DNA of 64,000 bases from Fusarium oxysporum f. sp. lycopersici 4287. Lineage: Eukaryota > Ascomycota > Sordariomycetes > Hypocreales > Nectriaceae. This document shows positions 9,746-20,775 of this stretch, piece by piece (the first letter of the stretch is position 1; each line of letters begins with the position of its first letter). A program made the position numbers and the translations under genes. The notes beneath the pieces were generated by a model. The model searched no databases and had not been told where the DNA came from. It saw only the letters and a program-made list of their open reading frames with translations. The stretch covers positions 265,079-329,078 of the forward strand of contig NC_030989.1 in the NCBI RefSeq assembly GCF_000149955.1, given 5' to 3'.

Positions 9746-11633
9746 GATTGCGTTGATAACAAAGAAAAAGAACAAAAAGCTGGAGTGGTTCTTGTGGAAC
9801 TCATGACCTTATCGGCTCCAAGTGAGACTCACCAGTGCCCCTGATCACACGTGTCCAACAGCCGAGTATGGTGCGTCTGAATCTTCCCGGGAAAAGGAAA
9901 AGGAGCGAAGGATCACTCCCTAGGTCGTTTCAATGCATGGCTAAGGAGGATTGTTAACTATCCTTTGTTCTGACGAGATCTACGCGAAAACCCTTGTTGG
10001 CGACATGGTGTCTCTGGCACGCGAGAGACAAACTTGGAGATGGACCAATAATAAGTGGTTGTATAACGGTAGCGAGTTTTGTTGGTAATAATCTGGAAAC
10101 GAGGAGAAACATGGCGTGACTGTTGGTTGATGCGGGCTTTGTTTCCTCTTGTCTCGTGGTATGTCATATATGATAGACCTGGAAAAGCCTTTCACAGCGA
10201 GAGTCTACATTCTCGCGGAACCTGAGTACTTGGACAGCTGCATGAACAAACTTTACCACATTTAATGCAAGAGTCTTGCAAGGAATTCTGCCGTCCATTA
10301 ATTCTCTTCAGTTGCCGTCATCCGTAGGATTTGCCGAGACAATGAACTGTCTCCACTCACTCATCAAACGGTTGCTCTTGTTGCTTTTTCTCCTCCGACC
10401 GGGAACGATGTTCCTCCGGTCCTATGATTCGCCACGTTGTCAGCCAACTGCATTATATGATATCTGACAGTGAAAACTCCACTAACAACGGCGAAACCGC
10501 CAGAGTAACATTGACCGCTGATGTTAAGGAACTGTAGAATGGTCGCATCTCCAAACCTTGATACGCGGTTCCGATGCAAGGATTCAATAAAAAGGATTAT
10601 CAGAGTTTCTCTCTGTAGGCGAGGCTAAGGTAGATCCACTTATACAACGACGGATATGATGATCGCGGCTCAACGTTGCATTTATGAACCGCGTCATTTC
10701 TCCGGGGCCGTTAATTACGGGTCAACCGCCGTTAGGTCAACCGTGCAAAAGCATTGGTCAACGGTTGTAGGCGTGCTTGCTGCAGGTAACCATGAGGCGA
10801 CCGGATCTTGCATGTCCTTTGACTCGGAGCCCATCACATATTCCTCTTCATTTATGTTACAGCAACAGCTCATCTCTAGCACCCTCGAGGGTGAGCTGAG
10901 GCTCAATACTTCGGGTTGTTTGGCAGTGGATCCACAACGCGAAGAATTACCCGAAGAATCCCGCGTTCCTCGTGGGATTCACATCCTAGCATGAACTAGC
11001 TAAGCGACCCTGTTGCATAGTGAGCCAACAGCGAATGAGGCAACAATCCGTCCACCATCAGTTGACATATCATTATGAGAAGCAGTTCATCCTCTTGTTT
11101 GTTAAGTGGCAGCACGGACATTACTGGTGCCTGATATGATATGCATTGCATTATCAAGCAGAGAATGCTACGAGAATATCGGGTATATTATAATAACAAT
11201 GCTTAAGTTTAATACTGAACTTCTCTTAGGCCAATTCACAGCTGATATCCGTAGAAACTCCCTTTATCCCTTGAGGGCGGAGGGGTACCCCTTTAGTACT
11301 GATTAAACTAACGATATCAGGTACCTGTTGTACCAACAGCTCTGCTATTTTCTGCAAGGTAACTTATAACAAATCCAGCATTGGACAAAGTCATGAGGAG
11401 ATAGCGTTCAAAGGGACACCCCTCCGCACCAACTTCGTATCCCGGTAAGGGGCAGCAGGGCTCTCCCACATCAACTGAATCACTAGTCAAAGTGAAGACA
11501 TCTCATTATGAATCATGAACTTATTTATACAAGCGAGCTATCTCATTTTCTATCACAAATCTGCAAATTCTCTTTTCTTTTTCGACTCCACCCAAAGCAT
11601 ACATACTCACATTCTTGTACCTGACTTCTCACA
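9746..11633. other. 1.9-kb intergenic region without a convincing gene
   Basis: Only short, compositionally odd open frames are present and none resembles a known protein. A local repeat, GGTCAACCG, occurs at 10720-10728 and 10735-10743, with GGTCAACGG at 10756-10764. Just upstream of the O-methyltransferase there are AGGGG/CCCCT stress-type boxes, including the palindrome AGGGGTACCCCT near 11280-11291. These may belong to the promoter of the gene at 11634. Confidence 0.4.
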
Positions 11634-12979
11634 ATGGGCTCAGTTGGTCCTTCAACAAACGACGTCATCGCCACCCTCGATGCTGTAAGCCCAAGTCAAT
11701 TCGGCGGCGATGAAGTCGAGCGTCTCCGCGTCCGTGCAGCTGCGCGTCATTTGCTAGCAAGAGTCGAAACTCCATATGAACGAGCATGGGGTTTTTGTTT
11801 CGAACATCCTGCTGTCTTTGCGGCTTTGCAGACTGCAATTGATTTAGGAATCTGGAAGGCTTGGACCAAGGAAGGTGGAGGAAAGAAGACGATCGATGAC
11901 TTGGTTAAGTTGACTGGGAGGGATGTTGAGCCAAACTTGTTGCGTGAGTTGTCATATTCCTGTCATTTTGTTCGAAGCTTACGTGCGTTTAGGACGTCTG
12001 TTCCGTCTCCTGGCTGCGTTTTATGTGGTTGAGGAGGCAGGTGTAGACACCTTCAAACCCACACCATTCTCATACGCCATTGGTGATGAAAGTACCAAGG
12101 TCCGAGCCTCCCTCGAAGCAGCGTAAGTCTCTCAACCACAAAACCAATACGTCAACTAACGAAACTCAGAACCTACCAGTACATCTCAGCTGGCCAAAAT
12201 CTCCCCAAATACCTCGCCAAAATAGGCTACAAAGTCCCCACAGCAGCAGAAGACAACAACTACGCAGGCAGCGATCCCGACGGCCTCAACTTCTTCGGTC
12301 GTCTTCAGAAGAGTCCAGAGTACTATGAAGCCTTCACAGGACACATGGAGGCTTGGACATCTTGGAAGACACCCTGGACTAAGATTTACGATCCTAGCAA
12401 TTTGATCGAGGGTGCTGATCTTAGCAAACCGCTGGTTGTGGATGTTGGAGGCAATACGGGTATTGATATCTCGCATGTTCTCAAGGCCAGGCCGGATTTG
12501 CCAAAGGGCGTTTTGGTGTTGCAGGATTTACCGGAGATTATTGAGCGGGCGGATGTTGATGAGAAGATTACGGCTATGGCTCATGATTTCTTCAAGCCTC
12601 AGCCAGTAAAGGGCAAGTCTCTTCATTCCAGGTCACTGTGATCTCAAGTACTAACTCAAGTGTAGGGAGTCGGGCATACTTCATGCACGCTGTTCTTCAC
12701 GACTGGCCCGATGCTCAAGCAATTCAACTTCTACAGAACACCAAAGATGCTATGACAAAGGGTTACTCTAAGCTCTTCGTTTACGATATCGTGCTACCAC
12801 CAACTGGAGCTAGTATCAGTCAGACTACCATGGATGTTCAGATGATGTCCCTTCTTTCAGCTTCAGAGCGAACAAAGAGTCAATGGGAGGAATTGTTGAC
12901 GGGGGCTGGGCTCAAGATTGTTAAGTTTTGGCCTGATCCCCAGCAGTATGAGATGCTGATCGAGGCAGAGATTGCATGA
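11634..12979 (+). CDS. SAM-dependent O-methyltransferase (COMT-like, fungal secondary-metabolism type)
   Basis: Transfers a methyl group from S-adenosylmethionine to a hydroxyl of a small molecule. Four exons (11634-11943, 11993-12122, 12170-12612, 12666-12979) give 398 residues. An N-terminal winged-helix dimerisation region is followed by the SAM-binding motif LVVDVGGNTGIDISHVLK. Next come LVLQDLPEII, HDFFKPQPVKG, and YFMHAVLHDWPD, which carries the usual catalytic histidine. Intron 3 uses a GC donor (AAGG/GCAAGT), needed to keep the conserved KGSRAYF junction in frame. No polyketide or peptide synthetase lies nearby, so its product is unknown; it resembles sterigmatocystin-pathway methyltransferases only at family level. 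Confidence 0.88.
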
Positions 12980-13162
12980 GCTAAAGACGAAAGAACGTCC
13001 ATCAAAGACGGCATGTAATCACAATCAAGAGTAAAGAGATATCTGCTAGTTCGAGTATCCGCAAAGAAATTCTGATTCTTGTATCGTATCAGTAGCCCCA
13101 GGAAACAAGAGTAGTAGCAGTTCGGCACTAGGATAAGCCTCATCGATTTACCAACGGCAAGC

Positions 13163-13951
13163 TTAATCCTCCCTCTCAGATAGCGCAATGATACTAAACT
13201 CGGCGCTCCCCTCTCCTGCGTTAATAAAACGCCGTACCCCAATGTCCAAGACTTTGCTACTTAGCATATCCTCTCCCTCGCTCACAGGTCCGTAGCACAT
13301 CATCCCGCCAAAGCTTCCATCCAGCCCCCAGAGATTCCCGTCCATCCCTTTCACAAAGGCCATGAAGTGATACCCGATAGGATCCTCGGCATTGGGCGCC
13401 GCTGTATCGCCTCTGGCTGCCGCCTTGCTGTGTGCTTCCTCCAGCACGGCTGAGTTATACAACAGATCCGCGCGCTGAGTGGGTAAGGGCAGGGCGAGAG
13501 CTTTGTCGAGGAGTCCTGCCAGAGGCGACGCGGGCACGAGGCGCTCGCGCAAGGATCCGTTGAGTAGGGCGTGGACAAGAGCGACCATGCCGCAGGCGTT
13601 GCCGATTGTCTGGGGGAACCAGAGTACCGGGGGCGCGCCGTCTGTTGGATAAAGGTCGTCAAAACCCTCCATTGAGTAGGTCTTCCGGTCAGGAGGAGCT
13701 GGCGTTCTTTTGCCAGCGGCCACATCTTCAGCCTCGACGGCGTGGTAGGCATTAGAGGGCGTGATGAAGATGAGGGCATGTGCTGGTCGCGGCACCATGG
13801 CCAGGAGGTCCGGTTCGTCGAGGGAGTAGACATCATGAAACGCCAGCTTGGGGTCCATACCTAGGTCGTGGGCCAGATTGGTGAAGACCTGGGGGTTGTT
13901 CTCGAGCGGGACGAAGAACTTTCTGCCCTCGGGACTGTGATAGACTGCCAT
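13163..13951 (-). CDS. Ubiquitin carboxyl-terminal hydrolase, UCH family (UCH-L3/Yuh1-like)
   Basis: A cysteine protease that releases ubiquitin from small C-terminal adducts. The single exon of 262 residues opens with MAVYHSPEGRKFFVPLENNP, the normal N-terminal pattern of the family. The catalytic signature is QTIGNACGMVALVHAL (Cys), then IGYHFMAFV (His) and GLDGSFGG (Asp), in the expected order. The frame stays open upstream to 14212, but that extension is low-complexity and unlike family members, so the start at 13951 is preferred. It converges with the O-methyltransferase. Confidence 0.9.
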   Translation of the reverse strand: MAVYHSPEGRKFFVPLENNPQVFTNLAHDLGMDPKLAFHDVYSLDEPDLLAMVPRPAHALIFITPSNAYHAVEAEDVAAGKRTPAPPDRKTYSMEGFDDLYPTDGAPPVLWFPQTIGNACGMVALVHALLNGSLRERLVPASPLAGLLDKALALPLPTQRADLLYNSAVLEEAHSKAAARGDTAAPNAEDPIGYHFMAFVKGMDGNLWGLDGSFGGMMCYGPVSEGEDMLSSKVLDIGVRRFINAGEGSAEFSIIALSERED

Positions 13952-14792
13952 CTTGACTCTCGGAGGTGCGGCTAACGGGCCTATAGCGCTGTACGGGTTA
14001 AGCGCGTCGCTTTTTATAGGTAGCAGTAAATAAGCTGAACAGGATAGCGATGCCTGAGATTGGAATTTATCAGTCGGCGCTTGAAGTGGAGGTTGCGTGG
14101 TGTTTTTGTTTACGGGAGTTGGAGAAAGTAGGCATCCAGGCGTTGACGTAAGGCGGAGAGTGCTGCGCATGGCGCTCCTCTGATTGGCTGAATATTGTCG
14201 GCATGTGTGCAACCTGATGTATTCAGTCGGTAACTTGACACGACAGAGGATGTTTTATTTGTTATTCGTCAGTATTGATACGAGTTGGGGGTCATGCGAT
14301 GGCGACAACTAGGCGTTTCCTACGATGTATTTATTAGTCCCTCAGACGTCCTCACGGCTGCATGTTTTGGACCGAGACTGAGTTCCCGACAAGCATGTTA
14401 CAATAGACACTCCGCAGTGAAAGTTTAACCTACCCAACTTTATTGTTTTATTAATCGGCGATAATCCAGATTCCATGTCGGAAACCTTTACACATGCTTA
14501 CCCGACAGCAGCCTGTGGTTTGCTCTGAAGACCTCGGAATTCACCCGCCCCTTGACCTATCGGATCAGAACCGAACCACCGACTTTGACGGCTATGGTTC
14601 ATTTTCGGTGAGGCAAACCCAAGCTGGTAGTCTCTAGGTCTAGTATATCGAAATCCTATCTTTCCATTGACACTTTGTTGCCTCTTTCAAAGCTACCAAT
14701 TAGCCTGACCAAGAACATTCAATCACGATTTCACAGCATCCTCTATTCCATCATAGTAGTTTCTGGTCTCTCCCCACTCGACTTTTCCTTAG

Positions 14793-15344
14793 ATGGCCAC
14801 CACAATGGCTGATTCCCACCTGAATCTCATCATTGACGTCGCCAAAGAGACCAATTCCAACAGCCCCGCAGCAGACATCTGGCGTGCTCTCGACACGGCC
14901 GTCAGCACCATCTTCCCCAACCAGCTCTTCACCATCTCTGTCTACGATCAGGCCACTGGTACCACGTGTCGTCTTTACACCACGCGCAACGACGTCCAGC
15001 CTCTCAGTGCGCGGAAAAAGGTGACACAGAGTGCGTGGTCGAACCAGGTTCTTCAAGATGGCAAGCAGTTCTATGGCCAGTCAATTGAGGAAATCAAGAA
15101 ATCCTTTTCTGAGTGGGAATTCCTGTCTACAATTGGCTGTGAGAGTGTATTGAACACCCCTGTTCGGAACAATGCGACTGGTGCCATAGTGGGAACCCTG
15201 AACATTCTGGGCGAGCCACATGCATTTGATGAGTCTCCGGTCAAGTTGGCTGTTGTGCTAGGTCAACTGGTCTCAGGAGCTATTGAGGCTTGTAGAGAGG
15301 ACATCCTATCAATGCCTTTTGAAGGGAAGATGGAAACCGTCTAG
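14793..15344 (+). CDS. GAF-domain protein
   Basis: A small single-exon protein of 183 residues made almost entirely of one GAF-like domain. It has an N-terminal helix (LNLIIDVAKET), the core FTISVYDQATGTTCRLYTTR, and the C-terminal strand ESVLNTPVRNNATGAIVGTL followed by LNILGEPHAF and a closing helix. GAF domains bind small ligands or sense redox state; nothing here identifies the ligand. A second in-frame ATG four codons later could be the true start. It stands alone on the plus strand after 580 bp of spacer. Confidence 0.75.
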   Translation: MATTMADSHLNLIIDVAKETNSNSPAADIWRALDTAVSTIFPNQLFTISVYDQATGTTCRLYTTRNDVQPLSARKKVTQSAWSNQVLQDGKQFYGQSIEEIKKSFSEWEFLSTIGCESVLNTPVRNNATGAIVGTLNILGEPHAFDESPVKLAVVLGQLVSGAIEACREDILSMPFEGKMETV

Positions 15345-16889
15345 GCTCATTACGTAGCATTGCATGCTGTATGCTCCCTTGTGGCCTTGTTGACGATGGA
15401 TTGAGCCAAAATAGGCGGCTCTTTTAGCTGTAGACATTGCAGCTGTGTTGATGACGAAGTTATTGATATATGCCAGGGTATCAGGTCCCTGATAGCCTCA
15501 ACTAATGAGAGTTCTTATTAAAACCTGTATATTAAGGAGTAGTTTTGAAGTATTTTTAATATTAAGTTAGAGCCATAATAGGGACTAAAGATAGCCTTTT
15601 TATCACTTAGGGAATATATCTAAAGTTCTCTTTATATATTAGATGTTTTTATATAGGCTAAAAGCTTACCCGAGGTAATTATATAGGCAGTTAATATACT
15701 ACCTAAACTATATTTAATAGATTATTATTTTGTATTTATAGACCTGATAGCTGATGCTTGCATCGCGTGCCTTACTTGCATGCCGTATGCATGGATAGAA
15801 TCGGTATACCAATGGCTTATAAGATAGCATTAGAATAAGCAAGCCGTCTGTACTTACCTATAGTCTCGAATTTTTCAACATGAATATTGGGTTACATAAT
15901 CTATATAACTAATTGCTGGCCTTGAGACTAAGCTTCAGGCTCCTAACACACTTGACGAAGGGACTACACCCTTTTTACAATATAAGCCTCCACCTAAAAA
16001 GCCACCACGGTGTTAGTTTTCAGAGAAAAGACAACAGGCGACAATCCTTTACGCCATACATTAGTTGTAGAGACACGTTCTGGCCCGAGAAATGCCTAAT
16101 AGACATATCGGAATGATGGCTTCTCTTTATCCGTCAGACCATTGAAGGCCTCCGAGGTTTCAACTTGGTGATCAACCTCAGTATGTCTGGATTCTCGATT
16201 CCTCTTGCTAGTCTCCTGACGACAAAGAACGCCGTACATAGAGATAGCGGCGATAGACACGACAACTGAGCTGACTGCAATATCTATGGACTATCGGGAT
16301 TGCGCGGTCAATTATCCGACGTTTCATTTGACAAGTGGTTTTTAAGAATAGTTCTACTCTAAGTTTAATGCGGCAAAGAGGACCTGGCTGGTCGGAGTCT
16401 AACCGATAGCTACAAGTTGGTGCTTCAACCTAAATCAGTACTAGAGACTCACACTCTCGGCTCAAGTCCGATATCACGCTTCCGTCAAGGATGAGAATCC
16501 TAACTCTGTGTCCCCTGCGACAACCAACGACCGGGGTCTGCACCATTCATTGCATCAAGGCAGATGTAAAGGAAAGGAGTCAGAGAATGAACATATTGAT
16601 GACCTAAATTTGACTGGGCCAGACGGAAGTCTTGCTTCTACCACCTCGAGACGATGTCATCTTTCTCATTTTACTGTTATGCGATATCGAAAATCTGCGG
16701 CGCCATCATGACGAAGGTGGTTACTGAGCAACATACAGTAGTGCTAGAACAGTTGAAGGATCAAGTTTCTTTTCCCAACAGGGGCGTATAAAGTCTTGTG
16801 ACTTGTGAATCAACTCACAATCCCGGCAGAAGACCACGGTCAAGAACCAGACCAAAAGATGGGGATCGTTGTTGGCGTTATTTGTGTGC
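15345..16889. other. Gene-free stretch with an AT-rich, RIP-like core
   Basis: About 15500-15760 is strongly AT-rich with many TA steps and no coding potential, the look of repeats mutated by repeat-induced point mutation. The remainder (to 16889) contains only short random open frames. No intact transposase or reverse transcriptase remnant could be recognised by eye. Confidence 0.4.
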
Positions 16890-18061
16890 CTAGTATCTAC
16901 CGGCTACTCCAAACGTAATTGCCTTCTTGAGTCGTCTCCAGACCTCCTTTCTCAAAGCATGGTACTCGACCTTTGTTCTTGAAACGGCGTCTCTGTTCTC
17001 CACCGCCCGACGGAACAAGTATGAGATACAGTCTCCCAGAGTTCCCCAACTCAAGCACTTGCAGGCATCCGGAGACGCGGGGACGTTCGTCCTGGGGTCC
17101 GCTGCGAGCTGGAGCAGCGTGCAGCTGACCTCATCTGCCATGCCGAGAAGCTGCCCATACTGACCCTTGGTCAATGGCAATCCCGCTTCGGCGCGTTGCT
17201 GCTGCACCTGGTAGGCGTGCAGCGCACTCTGCTTGTTGTGCGTGGCGAGGAACAGGTCCACCTTGGGAAAGCCGCTAGTAGTTTCAGGTCCGAGATCCTT
17301 GTATCGACGCTGCAGCAGGCCCTCTGCAATGCTGTTGTACGAGTCATCGGTCTGCTGCTTTGTGTCGTGGATGAGCCCCCGTGGCTCCGAGTTCATGTAA
17401 GCGCCTCGTACCAGCTCGACACCAATGGTAAAGCCCTCATCCTTGGCACAGTGAAGATGGCCAAGAAGGGTGGATGGTGTCGACTTCAGGTAGGCTTGGT
17501 ATGTGTTGTAAACGATTGCTTGTTGCCGGTTGTATCTACGCATAAGGCTGAGCTCAATGCCGTCAATCGCAGGCTGCACGAATTGTTGTTCAGCGTCGAT
17601 GAGGATGTCCGCCTTTCGCTCTATAGCCCTTTGACAGATGGCATCGAGAGTATCCTGCATCTGCTTCGGAAGAGGGGTCTGGTCTTTTAATGCTTCCATC
17701 ACTCCAATTCCAGCTCCAGTGAACCTAGATATTGTCAGTGTCAATGTGAAAAAGGATGTTAGAGTTGAACTTACTTGAGTGCTAAGAAGTCACCTTTCTC
17801 AAGCATGGAAGCGGTCTCCGGGACGCCCTGTCGCCATGCTTCAATTCCTTCATCGTAAGTTGGCTCTTGCGCCGGAATGCCTTCTTCTTTGAGTTCCTTG
17901 ACTCCGACACCAACTTCCTGCTCCCCGGAAGCTTCAATGACGACTTCCCGAGCATATGTCAAGATCACACCCTTGAATCCCATGCCATGCGATCTCAGCA
18001 GGCATTTCGAGAGAATCTTTATGGACATTCCTCTAAAGTAAATTGATAAATACTGGTTCAA
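16890..18061 (-). CDS. Proline dehydrogenase (PRODH), short N-terminus
   Basis: Mitochondrial flavoenzyme oxidising proline to pyrroline-5-carboxylate. Exon 2 (17724-16890) holds the family core: VYNTYQAYLKSTP, GVELVRGAYMNSEPRGLIHD, FLATHNKQSALH, GQLLGMADEVSCTLL, then the C-terminal YLFRRAVENRDAVSRT with the proline-binding Arg pair. Exon 1 (18061-17775) encodes MGFKGVILTYAREVV and joins at LALK/FTGAGIG over a 50-nt intron. With the first ATG the protein is 373 residues. Fungal PRODHs are usually longer by roughly 80-100 residues at the N-terminus. That segment, including the presequence, was not found upstream of 18061, so the 5' end is either another undetected exon or missing. The gene may be a non-functional truncation. 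Confidence 0.75.
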
Positions 18062-19110
18062 TTCTCAAAGAAACGCAGGCATCTGTTGTCTACAGTGACG
18101 AGAACTTTGAGGCCCTGAACGGGCTTGCCCCAGGCAGCCTGGGAGAAGCTCCCACATCAAGAAGTGTGTGAATGGCTCACAGTCACGGTTGAGCTAGGAC
18201 TCATTGTGTCTTCATGGATAACATCTTCTCCTGGGCAGCCCTCTCCCATGCGCTTCGAGATCGAGGTCACGAGCTATAGACACATCTATGCCTGCTTGCG
18301 TCATCCGCAAAGCCACCAGCATGTATGGGACACGGCCCAAAGCCGTGCCAAACGGATACGATGGCTTGGACCCGTCACACCCCTGGAATATCTGCATCAG
18401 AAACTTCGGAGATGAGACGAGTAAGTACACCACATGGGATGGAACTCATCCGGGCAGATGTAAACGCTATTCTCTGAGTCAGGTCACATTAGATCCCACT
18501 CATGTAGTATAGTAAATCAGCCATCCTCAGCTTGCGCTTGGCAATCTGTGTACAAGGTACTTAAAGACTCTTTGCTACAGGAACTATTGTATGGTCGTCA
18601 CCTAAATAGCGTCCCGAGGACCTGACAGTTTGCGAAGAAATAGCCAAGCGACTCTATTGCTAGCAGTGATGAAAGTGAGAGATAAACCGAACGAGCGAAA
18701 TAAACACACGTAAATCTTTCGTACCTCTTCGTTCGATAGAGACATTCCTTGACGCTTGGTCGCAGGACCTCCACTAATACATTGCCCTGGCCCTAACAAA
18801 ATAGCTATGCTACCCCAGGGTGACGGTCGCCGTATCATGACATCTTATCATCGAGGGGGTGTACCTAGAACGGCTCAAAACCGATCCTCTACCCCGGATT
18901 CAGTTTGCGGGGAAAGGGGATAAGGATATGGGAAAGCTCCAGATTAAATACCAGCTATAATACCCTTGAACCAAATCTCCTGATTGCCACCTATTCTCTC
19001 ATGCTTGTTTAGATGTTAAAATAGTAAATCTGTTATCACACGCTTAGGTCTCTATAACTTTTCCCTTCTTCTCTTGAACAACGGAATCGGACTCCGACCC
19101 AGCCATAACC
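18062..19110. other. Intergenic region, no supported gene
   Basis: Short open frames occur on both strands, but none is convincing. A plus-strand piece near 18400-18470 contains KYTTWDGTHP, reminiscent of the C-terminal Asp-x-x-His block of SGNH/GDSL esterases, without the rest of such a protein. The last 150 bp before 19111 are the likely promoter of the permease. Confidence 0.3.
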
Positions 19111-20775
19111 ATGTTGGCCCAACCGGACAACCGCCAGGAGAAAAAGGGCCCTGACCCCCTCAGCCCCCATGATACCGACCCCAGCACGTATGCTGAAGGT
19201 CTCACAGAGATAAGCACTCTCCAGCGAACCGAGACGAAGCGAAACATCAAATCTCGCCATGCACAAATGATTGCTATTGGCGGTACCATCGGTACCGGCT
19301 TGTTCGTTGGCATCGGCCAAGCCCTCGCAACCTCCGGGCCTGTCAGTGTTCTCCTAGCATACTCCCTCATATGCGTCGTCGTGTACGGCATGATTACCGC
19401 AACAACTGAAGTCAGCGCCTACTTGCCAGTAGCTGGATCGTCAATGGCCTACTACGGCTCTCGCTTCGTCTCCAGGAGCCTTGGCTTTGCTATGGGATGT
19501 CTTTACTTTTACTCCTTTGGCATTCTTGTTGCCTATGAAATCACTGCCGCTGCCTTGGTCATTGAGTACTGGCCAAACGCGGCACCTACTGCCGCGTGGA
19601 TCACCATTATGCTTGTTGTCATTGTTGCTCTCAACCTATCGCCAGTGGGAGTCTACGCCGAGACAGAATTCTGGTTCGCGTCTGTCAAGGTAATCATGCT
19701 TGTTGGACTTTTAATCCTATCAGTAGTGCTCTGCCTCGGCGGAGGACCTTCACACGATAGGCTTGGTTTCCGGTACTGGAAACACGGCGCAATGAACGAG
19801 TATCTGGCACATGGTGACGCTGGTCGCTTCTGGGGGTTTCTCTACGCTTTGACATTCTCAGTCTTTTCCTTCAACTTTGGGCCAGAGTTGATCGTGCTGA
19901 CTAGTGGAGAGATGAGAGCACCTAGAAAGAACTTGCCTCGCGCAGCCAAGACATTTATCTGGCGCCTGATCGCCTTCTACATCCTGGGGTCATTTGCAAT
20001 TGGCATTATCTGCCGTAGTGATGCTCCAGGCCTCACAAGCGGAGGACATGGTGCTGCAGCTTCCCCTTGGGTCATTGCGATCAAAACCGCCGGTGTCGGC
20101 AGCCTTGATAGCGTCATCAATGCCGGCATTATCATATCAGCATGGTCCTCGGGTAATTCTTATCTCTATATGTCAAGCCGGTCTCTATACTCTCTGTCAA
20201 AGTCAGGAAGCGCACCAAAGATCTTCCAACGATGCACCAGTTGGGGACTCCCTATCTATGCGGTAGTGGCAAGCTCCATCTTTGGGCTACTTGCCTATCT
20301 GAACGTTTCCTCTTCAACATCCGAGGTGTTCAACTGGTTCATCAACCTTGCGAACACGGCTGGTTTTACGTCTTGGATCTGCTGCAGTATCATTTTGTTG
20401 AGGTTCCGAAAGGCATGCAAGGCCCAGGGCGTAACAGACTTGCCGTTCCAGTCAAGACTCCAGCCATACGCAGCATACAGTTGTCTGGTATTCTTGTCCA
20501 TATTGATGCTGCTGAATGGATTCTCAGTCTTCTTCCCTGGACAATGGTCGGCCGCTTCATTCTTGACAGCCTAAATCGGTATTCCCATCTTCCTGACGCT
20601 CTATTTTGGTCACAGGCTCTGGCACAAGCAGGACTCATGGGTAAAGGCACCTTCGGATGTCGACTTGCACTCTGGCTTGGATGAAATCCTTGTGTTTGAG
20701 GACATGGACGGCGTAGAAATGGGAGATGATAAAGGAGATTTTATTCACCGAGTGTGGAACAAGATTCGTAGTTGA
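19111..20775 (+). pseudogene. Amino-acid permease (YAT family) interrupted by an in-frame TAA
   Basis: A plasma-membrane amino-acid importer of the yeast-type family. The N-terminus has the cytosolic NIKSRHAQMIAIGGTIGTGL signature, followed by regularly spaced membrane helices and a FGPELIVLTSGEMRAPRKNL block. Translation from 19111 stops at TAA 20572-20574 after 487 codons. The same frame then stays open for 66 further codons to TGA 20773-20775 and encodes the expected last helix and tail, beginning IGIPIFLTLYFGHRLWHK. In relatives an aromatic residue (Tyr) is expected at the stop position, so a single-base change such as TAC to TAA explains it. The product may be truncated and inactive, or the base may be a sequencing error. 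Confidence 0.8.

Noticed and set aside
11634..15344. Secondary-metabolite gene cluster around the O-methyltransferase
   Set aside because: Neighbours are a deubiquitinase and a GAF protein; no polyketide, peptide or terpene synthase is present.
18288..18512. Possible SGNH/GDSL esterase remnant containing KYTTWDGTHP
   Set aside because: Only one short motif matches; no nucleophile block or signal peptide is found around it, so it is not called as a gene or pseudogene.
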